This document shows positions 1 through 6,894 of a DNA stretch of 11,835 nucleotides, piece after piece; within the stretch, counting starts at the first letter, position 1; every line of letters starts with the position of its first letter. The stretch covers positions 1-11,835 of the forward strand of contig CANHYS010000024.1 in the NCBI GenBank assembly GCA_947464585.1. The letters are read 5' to 3'. Source of the stretch: Planctomycetaceae bacterium. GTDB taxonomy: Bacteria > Planctomycetota > Planctomycetia > Pirellulales > UBA1268. Position numbers and translations under genes: made by a program. The notes beneath the pieces are model-generated. The model was not told where the DNA came from and made no database searches. It saw nothing but the letters and a program-made list of their open reading frames with translations.

Positions 1-238
1 CGTCGCGGTCGATGAGCGTGATCCGGACGCTTGCGTCCACCGAAAACCCACTGCTCTCTCAAGCGCGCATGTCGGAGGCCGCATCGGCGTCGAAGAGCCG
101 CTGCGTGCGGCACCACCGCACGACACGACGGCGCACCTTCTCGGTGAGCGTGGCCAGATCGGCCTGAGTGATCGGCCGAGCCGACAGGAACGCCGGCGGC
201 CGAGAGCTGGCGAAGGAAGCGACCGGGACATGGTTCAT
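1..238 (-). pseudogene. IS91-type (Y2) transposase fragment, degenerate
   Basis: Read on the minus strand from 238, the frame encodes a segment with KVRRRVVRWCRTQRLFDADA (about residues 34-53), then SDMRA, an in-frame TGA at 61-59, then SGFSVDASVRI continuing in the same frame to the window edge. From memory of the family, many IS91-type (Y2_Tnp) transposases carry VRRRVLRWF...LLD...A.DMLAW...GFSLDASVRI followed by a DR(A/D)GLERL stretch. Here the codon expected for the conserved Trp is TGA, and the frame above position 238 contains further stops. It is therefore an internal remnant cut by a nonsense mutation, not a gene starting at 238. No element ends can be seen. The fragment continues beyond position 1. 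The identification rests on motif recall without a database search. Confidence 0.62.
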
Positions 239-324
239 GTCGTTCCCGTGGGCGACGCCGTGCTACGGCTACGCGAGCGGGTAGTCGCGGCCTTCGCGGT
301 GGCGGCCCGTGGCCTCGACTCAGC

Positions 325-1197
325 TCACCGTACGGGGTTGAATCCGCTCTCGCCGTGGCCAAAACGGCTGGAGATCGTGGCCGCGGCCCGTTTGACCGCG
401 GCCGCGATCGCTACAATGTCCTGCTTCGAGATGCGGAACGACGGGCCGGTGACCCAGAGCGCGCCAATCGGCCGATCGCGGAAGTCGAGGATGGCCGCGG
501 CCACGCAGGAGATGCCTTCCACCTCCTCGGAGTGGTCCGTCGCGAAGCCCTGGGCCTCCACCGCCGCGATCTCCTTTTCGAATTCGCGGCGCGACGTGAT
601 CGTGCGGGGCGTGTATCGCGAGAACTGGAGCGCCGACACGATTGCCTGCCGGCCCTCCGGCGGCATCGCCGCGAGCATCGCCTTGGCCGGCGCTGCCGTG
701 TGGATCGGGAACCGTCGGCCGAGTGTGACGGTGACCTTGACCGGCTGGGGGCTGGCCAACTCCTCGAGCACGACCCCCTCGCCGTCGGAGAGCGTGCCGA
801 TGAGCACCGTCTCGCCGGTCTCGTCGCGGAGTGCCGTCAGCACGTCAAGCGATTTGCCGACGAGATTCTGCTCGTCCATCGCCATGTGCGCCAGCGTCAG
901 CAGCTTGGGGCCGAGCGTGAAGGAGTTGTCGACGCGACGCTGCAGGTAGCCGAAGGCGTGGAGCGTGGCGGTGATCCGAAAGACGCTGTTCTTCGGAATC
1001 TTGAGAGCCCGGGCCAGATCGCTCACGCCCATGCCGCCGGGACGGGTGGCGAGAAACTCCATGAGCCCAAGCGCCCGCTTGAGGTTCGGCACGTGGTACC
1101 GTGAGAGATCCGGTTCGGCGGAGCGGCTCTGCATGCCGTGAGCCGGCGCGCGGCGATCGGGCGATGCAGGGGGGCGAACGGCGGGCTTCTTGGCCAT
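325..1197 (-). CDS. IclR-family transcriptional regulator
   Basis: This is a cytoplasmic DNA-binding regulator of 290 aa. Residues about 36-92 form the IclR winged helix-turn-helix: NLKRALGLMEFLA, then VSDLARALKIPKNSVFRI as the recognition region and the wing FGYLQRR. Residues about 105-275 form the IclR effector-binding domain, with the typical HSEEVEGISCVAAAILD (about 222-238) and the closing GALWVTGPSF. IclR proteins usually sense small acids or sugar catabolites and control adjacent catabolic operons. The ATG at 1197 is chosen because upstream in-frame codons have no IclR similarity. The basic, Pro-rich tail of about 35 residues before the HTH leaves a later start at Met22 possible. No clear Shine-Dalgarno is seen. 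It lies 85 bp downstream of the lipoprotein on the same strand. It is the only recognisable regulator in the window, so it is the best candidate to control the catabolic genes, but that is inference. Confidence 0.93.
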   Translation of the reverse strand: MAKKPAVRPPASPDRRAPAHGMQSRSAEPDLSRYHVPNLKRALGLMEFLATRPGGMGVSDLARALKIPKNSVFRITATLHAFGYLQRRVDNSFTLGPKLLTLAHMAMDEQNLVGKSLDVLTALRDETGETVLIGTLSDGEGVVLEELASPQPVKVTVTLGRRFPIHTAAPAKAMLAAMPPEGRQAIVSALQFSRYTPRTITSRREFEKEIAAVEAQGFATDHSEEVEGISCVAAAILDFRDRPIGALWVTGPSFRISKQDIVAIAAAVKRAAATISSRFGHGESGFNPVR

Positions 1198-1282
1198 GAA
1201 ACATGCACTCGGGACGGGGGGGAGCACGAGAATAATTCGGCGAACCGGCGTTTCGCAAGCGGGGACGGGTGGCTGCCCGCTT

Positions 1283-1714
1283 TCAATTTCTGCGTTGCTC
1301 GTCGGAAACGTCGAAATCCTGCACCACAGGCTTCCGCGGCAGATCGACGGAATAGAGCACTTCCTTGAACAGCGGGTTGCCGTCGCCCAGTCCATCCGCC
1401 GGCGCGCCATCGAAGCCGACGATCCATACCCGGTGCGGCCCTCCCACCACACCTTTGCCAGGCTGCGTGCGGTAGGAGCCGTCGATGATCTTCGTCATGC
1501 TTCCCGGGCCGGAGTTGCCGGCTGACGAGTCGGGGTCGAAATTGATGTAGCCAACCCTGACGGGCTGGCCGCGGTATGAAACCTTGCCCGAGACCTCGTA
1601 CCGCCGGGGCCCGGCGTTCTGGCCGCACCCAAGCAGCCCGAAAAGCAACGACGCCAATACGAGCCCGGCGGCTGTTCGCAGCGGGATCGTGAAACGTTGT
1701 GCTCTGTGATCCAT
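1283..1714 (-). CDS. small lipoprotein, partner of the DUF1559 protein
   Basis: A 143-aa exported lipoprotein. A basic N-region (MDHRAQRF...R) precedes a hydrophobic stretch (about residues 14-28) and the lipobox LLGC, with the lipidated Cys at residue 30. The mature part begins with the turn-rich segment YEVSGKVSYRGQPVRVGYIN, typical of the short transthyretin/carboxypeptidase-regulatory-like beta-sandwich lipoproteins that accompany DUF1559 genes in Planctomycetes. It starts 22 bp after the stop of the DUF1559 gene on the same strand, so the two are very likely co-transcribed. Upstream are AGGAGA (14 nt before the ATG) and GGGGA (closer). Its molecular role is unknown; a surface or periplasmic partner of the pseudopilin-like protein is inferred only from this recurring pairing. 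Confidence 0.85.
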   Translation of the reverse strand: MDHRAQRFTIPLRTAAGLVLASLLFGLLGCGQNAGPRRYEVSGKVSYRGQPVRVGYINFDPDSSAGNSGPGSMTKIIDGSYRTQPGKGVVGGPHRVWIVGFDGAPADGLGDGNPLFKEVLYSVDLPRKPVVQDFDVSDEQRRN

Positions 1715-1736
1715 TGATTCCCCAGAGGTCTCCTGC

Positions 1737-2804
1737 CTAGAAGTCATTGAGCTGATAGCCTTCGTCGCGGCTGCCCAGATAACGATGGGTCTGGAGATCG
1801 ACGTTTTCGCTGATGAATCGTACGGAACCGTCGGCCATCGCGGCGTGGCACCCGCCAGGGTGGAAGCTGCCCATCGTATTTCCCTGGGGACAGCGGTTGC
1901 CGAAGGCGGTGTCGGTCTTCGAGCCGTCGTCCGGGATCGAGTTGATCTGGAAACGGGCCGCCACCATGACGCCGGCGATCTCCCCGGTGGCCTCAACCGC
2001 ACGCACGCTCGAAGCCCAGCCGAAGTATGAGTTCGGGTACGAGGAGCTGACGCTCGCTCGACCACCCTTTCGCAGCATGTATTTCGTTTCACCCACGAGG
2101 TAGGTCTTCGACGTACCGTCGGTGATGTGTCGGATGCGGATCTTCGAATCGACGAAGAGGATGCCCTCGGTGAAAAAATACCTGTCCTGGGCGGAGGCGT
2201 TGGTGTAGCACATGTCCGGTTTTTGCGCCGGCTGATTCTGCCCAAATCCGGCTCCCATGACACCGAAGTAGTTGCCGTTGTTGGATCCGGGTAACGAATT
2301 CGGGTCGGACGGGCACTGGTAGGCCTGGTTCGGGCGGTCGAAGGCGGCGTGGTTGGCCGCGGTACCAATAGGGTCGGTGCTCGGGTCGGCCCCCGCAAAG
2401 CCCGTAAATCTGCCGCCAAGGTCGAACGTCTTGTAGACGTCGTCCTGTTCCAGGTAGGGGAGAATCAGCACCGACCAGGGAGGACCATTCGTGCCGCCGG
2501 ATCCATCGGAGGGAAAGTTGCACCAGTTGTTGTTTGTCGCGGGACGCTTGGTGCCCATCCTCGTGCCTTCAGGAAACGTCTCTCGGGCATCGTGATAATG
2601 GTGCAGCGCAAGAGCCACCTGCTTGAGCCGGTTGCTGCACATGACACGCCGCGCGGACTCGCGGGCCGCCTGCACGGCCGGTAGCAGCAGGCCGACAAGA
2701 ACGCCGATGATGGCGATCACGACCAACAACTCCACGAGCGTAAACGCTCGGCGGAGCGTCGTTGGGTGGGGGTATGCGAGTGGATGGCTCGTCTCGGCAA
2801 TCAC
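1737..2804 (-). CDS. DUF1559 protein with type IV pilin-like N-terminus (H-X9-DG family)
   Basis: A 355-aa protein of the planctomycete-expanded DUF1559 family. The N-terminus carries a prepilin-type signal: RRA then FTLVELLVVIAIIGVLVGLL, with processing expected between Ala20 and Phe21 and the conserved Glu at mature position 5. It is followed by the family segment LLPAVQAARESARR. The C-terminus has HPGGCHAAMADG (about residues 315-326), an exact H-X9-DG motif. The GTG start at 2804 is preferred over a TTG at 2837 because GGGAGA sits 7 nt before the GTG and the remaining leader fits a prepilin leader. A consensus promoter lies about 70 bp upstream. Such proteins are thought to be exported pseudopilin-like surface proteins; their function is unproven. 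It forms a unit with the downstream lipoprotein. The -1 residue is Ala rather than the usual Gly. Confidence 0.92.
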   Translation of the reverse strand: MIAETSHPLAYPHPTTLRRAFTLVELLVVIAIIGVLVGLLLPAVQAARESARRVMCSNRLKQVALALHHYHDARETFPEGTRMGTKRPATNNNWCNFPSDGSGGTNGPPWSVLILPYLEQDDVYKTFDLGGRFTGFAGADPSTDPIGTAANHAAFDRPNQAYQCPSDPNSLPGSNNGNYFGVMGAGFGQNQPAQKPDMCYTNASAQDRYFFTEGILFVDSKIRIRHITDGTSKTYLVGETKYMLRKGGRASVSSSYPNSYFGWASSVRAVEATGEIAGVMVAARFQINSIPDDGSKTDTAFGNRCPQGNTMGSFHPGGCHAAMADGSVRFISENVDLQTHRYLGSRDEGYQLNDF

Positions 2805-2811
2805 GTGCAAG

Positions 2812-2817
2812 TCTCCC
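2812..2817 (-). promoter_or_regulatory. ribosome binding site of the DUF1559 gene
   Basis: On the minus strand GGGAGA is followed by a 7-nt spacer and GTG at 2804. This decides for the GTG start over the upstream TTG (2837), which has no comparable site at the right distance. Confidence 0.7.
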
Positions 2818-2873
2818 GTTCCGTGCGATTCGGGCAATAAGGAACCCCGATCGTTTCAGTCCTCCCGTCGGTT

Positions 2874-2902
2874 ACTATAGCGATCGCTGTCTTGCCTGTC
2901 AA
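2874..2902 (-). promoter_or_regulatory. sigma70-like promoter of the DUF1559/lipoprotein unit
   Basis: On the minus strand a perfect -35 TTGACA (2902-2897), a 17-bp spacer and a -10 TATAGT (2879-2874, five of six consensus bases) point toward the DUF1559 gene, giving an expected leader of about 60 nt. The -35 is part of the decamer CCTGTCAAAC (plus strand), which recurs at 3001-3010. This is sequence matching only; planctomycete promoters are poorly characterised. Confidence 0.65.
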
Positions 2903-2967
2903 ACGCTTGGCCGTGAGTGCCACCCGCGGATTTTCCCATCTTAAAACGGTTCCAATTGCTTGTTCCC

Positions 2968-3010
2968 TTGCGAATGATTTACAAGCCAACTACATTTTGC
3001 CCTGTCAAAC
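2968..3010 (+). promoter_or_regulatory. candidate promoter with overlapping operator-like decamer, upstream of the SMP-30-like gene
   Basis: TTGCGA (2968-2973), a 17-bp spacer and TACATT (2991-2996) match the -35/-10 consensus at four of six positions each. Transcription would begin near 3003. The decamer CCTGTCAAAC at 3001-3010, identical to the one at 2895-2904, would then sit on the start point, a position suited to repression. Unlike the copy at 2895, this one has no good -10 on the minus strand, so it is less easily explained as a promoter element. This is a weak, inferential assignment. Confidence 0.35.
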
Positions 3011-3023
3011 ACATGCCTTGCAC

Positions 3024-3028
3024 GAGGA
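3024..3028 (+). promoter_or_regulatory. ribosome binding site of the SMP-30-like gene
   Basis: GAGGA is followed by 8 nt and then GTG at 3037. It favours GTG 3037 over in-frame ATGs at 3013 and further upstream, which have no such site and would place 8 or more extra residues before the signal peptide. Confidence 0.65.
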
Positions 3029-3036
3029 ATAAACGC

Positions 3037-4152
3037 GTGAGTGTCGAGCACAGTGGCTTCTGGTCGTGGCGGGCGGCAGTGGCCGCAGCCTGTGGTGTGG
3101 TGGTGGCGATGGCCGCGGGGCCGATCAACGCCGAGGAGCAGGTGAGCCCGCCCTCCGTCGTGCGGATGCCCCCGTGGTGCAACACGCCCGACGGCATGAC
3201 GCTCTTGGACGACGGCACTGTGCTCCTCTCCTGCCCGAACTTCAACGACACGACCTACCCCGGCGTGATCGTGAAACTCGATCGCGCCAATGCCCTCTCC
3301 ATCTTCTTCCCCTGCCCGGTGCACCCCGAGACGAAGCGGGGCTGCCCGATGGGACTCGATGTCGGCCCCGACGGGCATGTGTACTACGCCGACAATCAAT
3401 ACTTCTACGACAAGAACCATGCCTCTCGGCTGATACGGTTGGTGATGGAGAGGGGGCAGCCGGTCCGCGGCGAGGTGGCCGTCGAAGGACTGAAACTCGC
3501 CAACGCCGTCGCCTGGCACGGCGATGCCGTCTATGTGTCGGACACATTCCTCGACATCGAGGGGAAACCGGGCATGAGCGCCATCTACCGCTTCACGCTC
3601 GACGAGCTCACCCGCGGCACGGTGAAGGTGACGCCCGGCCTTGGCGATCGGCACGTGCTCGCCACCTTCCAGACGAAGGCCAATCCCCGCAACGAGATGG
3701 CCGGCGCCGACGGGGTCACGCTCGACCCGGCCGGCCGGCTCTATACAGGCAACTTTGGCGACGGCGTCTTCTCCCGCGTGACGATCGCGGCCGACGGCAA
3801 GGCCAGGGAGAAGGCGGTCGTCTCCTCTGCGATCAGCTGCGTGGACGGCATCTTCTACGACGCCGCCCGCGACCGCGTCTTCATCGCCGACTCGGAGAAG
3901 AACGCGGTGCAGGTCTTCAGCCCGGCGACCAGCCAGATGACCACGCTCTGGGAGAACGACGATTCGGACGGCGCCGACGGCCTGCTTGACCAGCCCTGTG
4001 AGGTGCTCGTGCGGGGCGACGATCTGATCGTGGCCAACTTCGACATGCCGTTTCCGGGCATGAAGAACAAGGTCTTCGACAAGGCCCACACGCTGAGCAT
4101 CTTCCGCCTGCCGCCCGCTGGGGCGAAGGCGGCGGCGCCGAGCGGCAGGTGA
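3037..4152 (+). CDS. exported SMP-30/gluconolactonase-like beta-propeller protein
   Basis: A 371-aa protein. Residues 1-32 form a signal peptide: WRAAVAAACGVVVAMAAG is the hydrophobic core and cleavage is expected near INA/EEQ. The mature part is a run of propeller blades with repeated D-G turn motifs: TPDGMTLLDDGTVLLSCPN (50-68), MGLDVGPDGHVYYADN (105-120), ANAVAWHGDAVYVSDT (155-170), GADGVTLDPAGRLYTGNFGD (223-242), CVDGIFYDAARDRVFIADS (268-286) and QPCEVLVRGDDLIVANFD (319-336). This spacing is typical of the SMP-30/gluconolactonase/LRE and NHL-type six-bladed propellers. Family members bind a divalent metal and hydrolyse sugar lactones. Candidate ligands are Asn156 and Asp225, but the usual first-blade Glu is not evident, so catalysis is uncertain. 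It is followed by the kinase with overlapping start and stop, and shares its promoter region with the divergent DUF1559 unit. A periplasmic lactonase or sugar-binding role in the catabolic module is inferred. Confidence 0.82.
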   Translation: MSVEHSGFWSWRAAVAAACGVVVAMAAGPINAEEQVSPPSVVRMPPWCNTPDGMTLLDDGTVLLSCPNFNDTTYPGVIVKLDRANALSIFFPCPVHPETKRGCPMGLDVGPDGHVYYADNQYFYDKNHASRLIRLVMERGQPVRGEVAVEGLKLANAVAWHGDAVYVSDTFLDIEGKPGMSAIYRFTLDELTRGTVKVTPGLGDRHVLATFQTKANPRNEMAGADGVTLDPAGRLYTGNFGDGVFSRVTIAADGKAREKAVVSSAISCVDGIFYDAARDRVFIADSEKNAVQVFSPATSQMTTLWENDDSDGADGLLDQPCEVLVRGDDLIVANFDMPFPGMKNKVFDKAHTLSIFRLPPAGAKAAAPSGR

Positions 4153-5675
4153 CGCCCGGTCCCATGGCATCCCGCGATCCGCACTGGCTCGGCGTCGACA
4201 ACGGCAGCACCGTCACGAAGGCGGCGGTGTTCGACGCGGAGGGCCGCGAGGTCGCGGTGGCGGCGCGGCGGGCGGCCGTGCACAGCCCGCACGTCGATCG
4301 CGTCGAGCGCGATCCCGAGCAATCCTGGCGCGACACCGCCGACTGCATCCGCGAGTCGATCGCGCTGGCCGGGATTCCGGCCGATGCGATCGCGGCGGTG
4401 GGCTGCACCGGATATGGCAACGGCCTGCATCTGCTCGACGCTGCTGGCTGGGCCGTGCGGCCGTTCATCGGCTCAGGCGACACGCGGGCCCGCGAGTGGG
4501 TCGAGCGGCAGACCGCGTCTGGGGCGGCCGCCGCCATCCTGCCCCACACGGCGCAGTCGCTCTGGCCGGGCCAGCCGCCCTCGCTCCTCGCCTGGATGCG
4601 GGATCACGAACCCGGGCCGCTCGCCGCGGCACGGCATGCCGTGGCGCTGAAGGACGTCGTGCGGATCGCGCTCACTGGCGAGATCGCCGCGGAGATCACC
4701 GACGCCTCGGCCACGAGCATGATGTCAGTGGTCGAGCGGCGGCACGAGCCGGCTGTGCTCGAAACGCTCGGCCTCGGGGACTGCGGCCGTCTCATGCCGC
4801 CGCTCGTGGAGAGCGCGGCGATCGCGGGGCAGGTGCACCGCGCGGCGGCCGCGGAGACGGGCCTCGCGGCGGGCACGCCGGTGGCGGGCGGCCTCTTCGA
4901 CATCGACGCCTGCCTGCTCGCGGCGGGCATCACCGACGAGTCGGCCATCGGCGTCGCGGCGGGCACCTGGGGCAACACGCTCTCGTTTGCGGCGCGGCCG
5001 GTCACCGACGGCAGCCTCTTTATGACGTCGTGCGGGCCGGAGCTGGGAACGTTCGTGCTGTTGGAGGGAAGCCCCACGTCGGCCGGCAATCTCGACTGGT
5101 TTACCCGCACGTTTCTCCCGGAACTGTCAGCCGAGCATGGCGGCACGGCAGCCCCCGGCCGGATCGACTCGCTCGTTTCTTCGATCGAGCCCGGCGACCG
5201 CGATCCGTTCTTCCTTCCCTTCGTCACAGGCTCCTTCGGCGGCGGCCGGACCACCGGCGGCTTCCTTGGCCTCCAGGCGCATCACACGCAGGCCCACTGC
5301 CTACGGGCCGTGCTCGAAGGGATCGCGTTTGCGCACGTGTGGCACATGCAGCGGCTGCTCATGCATCGCCCCGCGGCGAAGGTGGTGCGGCTCACCGGCG
5401 GCATCGGCCGGCTGGAGACATGGAGTCAGATGTTTGCCGACGCGATCGGTCTGCCGGTGGAGGTGCCGGCCGGCCGCGAGCTCGGCGCGCTCGGCGCCGC
5501 GATCCTCGCGGCTTCAGCCGTCGGCCACGGCCCGCTCCCCGCCGCAGTGGCCCGCATGACCAGGATCGACCGCGTCTACGAGCCCAACGCCAACCGTTCG
5601 GACCTTTTGCAGCCGCGGTTCACGCGGTTCACGCAAGCCATCGCCGCCCTCGACGCTCTCCCTGCAAGTCCGTAG
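4149..5675 (+). CDS. FGGY-family carbohydrate kinase, L-xylulose/xylulokinase-like
   Basis: A cytoplasmic ATP-dependent sugar kinase of 508 aa (503 from the ATG at 4164), about the usual FGGY length. The N-terminal actin-like domain starts with WLGVDNGSTVTKAAVFD (13-29), the phosphate-binding loop. GGLFDID (248-253) holds the probable catalytic Asp251. GTWGNT (272-277), a PTSAGNLDWF segment, FFLPFVTGS and LTGGIGRLETWSQMFADAIG follow, and ELGALGAA lies near the end. The order and wording resemble E. coli LyxK (L-xylulose kinase) from memory more than EryA or GlpK. The ketose, polyol or keto-acid substrate is not determined. GTG 4149 overlaps the stop of the propeller gene (GTGA), suggesting coupled translation. 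The ATG at 4164 is an alternative, with AGGTGA 11 nt upstream. The stop lies 24 bp from that of the convergent alcohol dehydrogenase. Confidence 0.88.
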   Translation: MTPGPMASRDPHWLGVDNGSTVTKAAVFDAEGREVAVAARRAAVHSPHVDRVERDPEQSWRDTADCIRESIALAGIPADAIAAVGCTGYGNGLHLLDAAGWAVRPFIGSGDTRAREWVERQTASGAAAAILPHTAQSLWPGQPPSLLAWMRDHEPGPLAAARHAVALKDVVRIALTGEIAAEITDASATSMMSVVERRHEPAVLETLGLGDCGRLMPPLVESAAIAGQVHRAAAAETGLAAGTPVAGGLFDIDACLLAAGITDESAIGVAAGTWGNTLSFAARPVTDGSLFMTSCGPELGTFVLLEGSPTSAGNLDWFTRTFLPELSAEHGGTAAPGRIDSLVSSIEPGDRDPFFLPFVTGSFGGGRTTGGFLGLQAHHTQAHCLRAVLEGIAFAHVWHMQRLLMHRPAAKVVRLTGGIGRLETWSQMFADAIGLPVEVPAGRELGALGAAILAASAVGHGPLPAAVARMTRIDRVYEPNANRSDLLQPRFTRFTQAIAALDALPASP

Positions 5676-5699
5676 CGCTAGCGATGGAATCCGCTCCCG

Positions 5700-6890
5700 T
5701 CACCAGGCCTCTTCGTAAAGGGCGACGATCTGGGCGGTGGTCGGCACGACGGGGTTGTTCTGCGGGCTGCCCGACACGAGCGCGTCGGCAGCCATCTTCT
5801 CCTTCCAGGCGTCGAACCGGCTGCGGTCCACGCCGCGGCAGCCGGCAAGCGTCGGCACCTCGAGCCGCCCATTGAGCTCCGTAAGACCCATGACGAGTTT
5901 TTTCCCCGCGGCTTCGTCGCCATCGGCCGCGGTGGCTAGGCCCATCGCGCGGGCGACGGTCGCGTAGCGGCCGGCCGCGCCCCGCAGCGAAAACCGCGTC
6001 ACGGCCGGCAGCAGCACCGCATTGGAGAGCCCGTGCGGCACATGGAAGACCGCGCCGATCGGCCGGCTCATCCCGTGCACGAGCGCCACACTCGCATTCG
6101 CGAAGGCCATGCCGCCGAGCGTGGCGGCCCGCATCATCCCCTCGCGGGCCTCGCGGTCGTGCGGCTCCCGCCAGGCCCGCTCGAGATACGCCGCCACGAG
6201 GCGGATGCATTCGAGCGCGAGCACGTCGGTGAGCGGCGTCGCCTTCCGCGAGACGAAAGCTTCGACGCCGTGTGTGAGCGTGTCGACTCCCACGTGCGCG
6301 GTGAGCGGGGCGGGCATCGAGAGCGTGAGCTCGTAGTCGACGAGGGCCACCGTGGGCAGGAGATGCCGGTCGAGCATCATCATCTTCACGTCGCGTGCCG
6401 TGTCGGTGATCACCGCGACCTTCGTCACCTCGCTGCCGGTGCCGGCGGTGGTGGGAATCACGACCAAGGGCACGCCGCCGCGCGGCACCTGGTGGTAGCC
6501 TTGGAAGCGGGCCAAGGGCTCACCGTTGACCGCGAGCACGGCCACCGCCTTCGCCGCGTCGATCGGGCTGCCGCCGCCGAGGGCCACGATCGCGTCACAC
6601 CGCTCGGTGGTGAAAAGCCGCGTGGCCGCGCGGACGGTTTCATCGGTCGGGTCAGGCTGCACCTCGGCAAACGTGATCACGACGAGGCCGGCCGCCTCCA
6701 TGGCCGCCGAAAACCGCCCGGCGAGCCCCGACGTTACCATAAAGCCGTCGGTGACGAGAAGCACGCGGCGGGCACCGAGACGCTCGAGCTGCGGCACGAG
6801 CTCGCGCGAGGCGCCGCCCCCGATAATCACGGCGGCGGGCAGGTTGAACTGGGGGGGAACAGTGGCTGTCGTCGTCGTAGTAGTCGTCAT
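5700..6890 (-). CDS. iron-containing (type III) alcohol dehydrogenase
   Basis: A cytoplasmic NAD(P)-dependent oxidoreductase of 396 aa, normal for the family. The dinucleotide-binding domain contains ALGGGSPIDAAK (103-114) and PTTAGTGSEVT (147-157). The metal site is complete: Asp203 and His207 in VDTLTH, His272 in LVHGM and His286 in VPHG, equivalent to FucO Asp196, His200, His263 and His277. The second histidine of the FucO HGMAHP motif (His267, implicated in catalysis) is Arg276 here (HGMSRP). I recall this variant from a sizeable subfamily, so it need not mean loss of activity. The likely role is interconversion of an aldehyde or semialdehyde with its alcohol. The start is 4 nt after the stop of the aldehyde dehydrogenase gene, indicating a coupled two-gene operon. 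The first residues after Met are seven threonines from an ACN repeat, followed by a C7 run. Confidence 0.92.
   Translation of the reverse strand: MTTTTTTTATVPPQFNLPAAVIIGGGASRELVPQLERLGARRVLLVTDGFMVTSGLAGRFSAAMEAAGLVVITFAEVQPDPTDETVRAATRLFTTERCDAIVALGGGSPIDAAKAVAVLAVNGEPLARFQGYHQVPRGGVPLVVIPTTAGTGSEVTKVAVITDTARDVKMMMLDRHLLPTVALVDYELTLSMPAPLTAHVGVDTLTHGVEAFVSRKATPLTDVLALECIRLVAAYLERAWREPHDREAREGMMRAATLGGMAFANASVALVHGMSRPIGAVFHVPHGLSNAVLLPAVTRFSLRGAAGRYATVARAMGLATAADGDEAAGKKLVMGLTELNGRLEVPTLAGCRGVDRSRFDAWKEKMAADALVSGSPQNNPVVPTTAQIVALYEEAW
6851..6887 (-). repeat. short tandem repeat at the start of the alcohol dehydrogenase gene
   Basis: Codons 2-8 are seven consecutive ACN (Thr) triplets (6887-6867, ACG/ACT/ACA mixed). 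Seven consecutive C (6857-6851, G7 on the plus strand) follow within codons 11-14. Both are possible slippage sites in the non-conserved N-terminal tail; functional meaning is unproven. Confidence 0.6.
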
Positions 6891-6894
6891 GGCG

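Noticed and set aside
230..1104. Plus-strand frames of 239 and 249 codons opposite the IclR gene
   Set aside because: They are antisense shadows of a well-supported IclR protein, without recognisable motifs.
1198..1452. N-terminal extension of the IclR frame
   Set aside because: The extension reads through the intergenic gap and the antisense of the lipoprotein end, with no IclR similarity.
1283..2419. Minus frame of 378 codons ending as the lipoprotein
   Set aside because: Its first 235 codons overlap the DUF1559 gene in another frame and are Ser/Thr/Arg/Pro-rich shadow. Only the part from ATG 1714, with the lipobox, is real.
2941..4170. Minus-strand open frame of 409 codons
   Set aside because: It is antisense to the SMP-30-like gene, rich in His/Arg/Val/Gly repeats typical of shadow frames in GC-rich DNA, and has no domain. 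The plus frame has a signal peptide, blades and a Shine-Dalgarno.
5673..5702. Terminator in the 24-bp convergent gap
   Set aside because: Only a short TAGCGCTA palindrome is present, without a GC-rich stem of useful length or T runs.
4496..5875. Plus-strand open frame of 459 codons
   Set aside because: It is the +1/+2 shadow of the FGGY kinase with Arg/Ala/Gly-rich low-complexity translation, and it runs past the kinase stop into the convergent gene.
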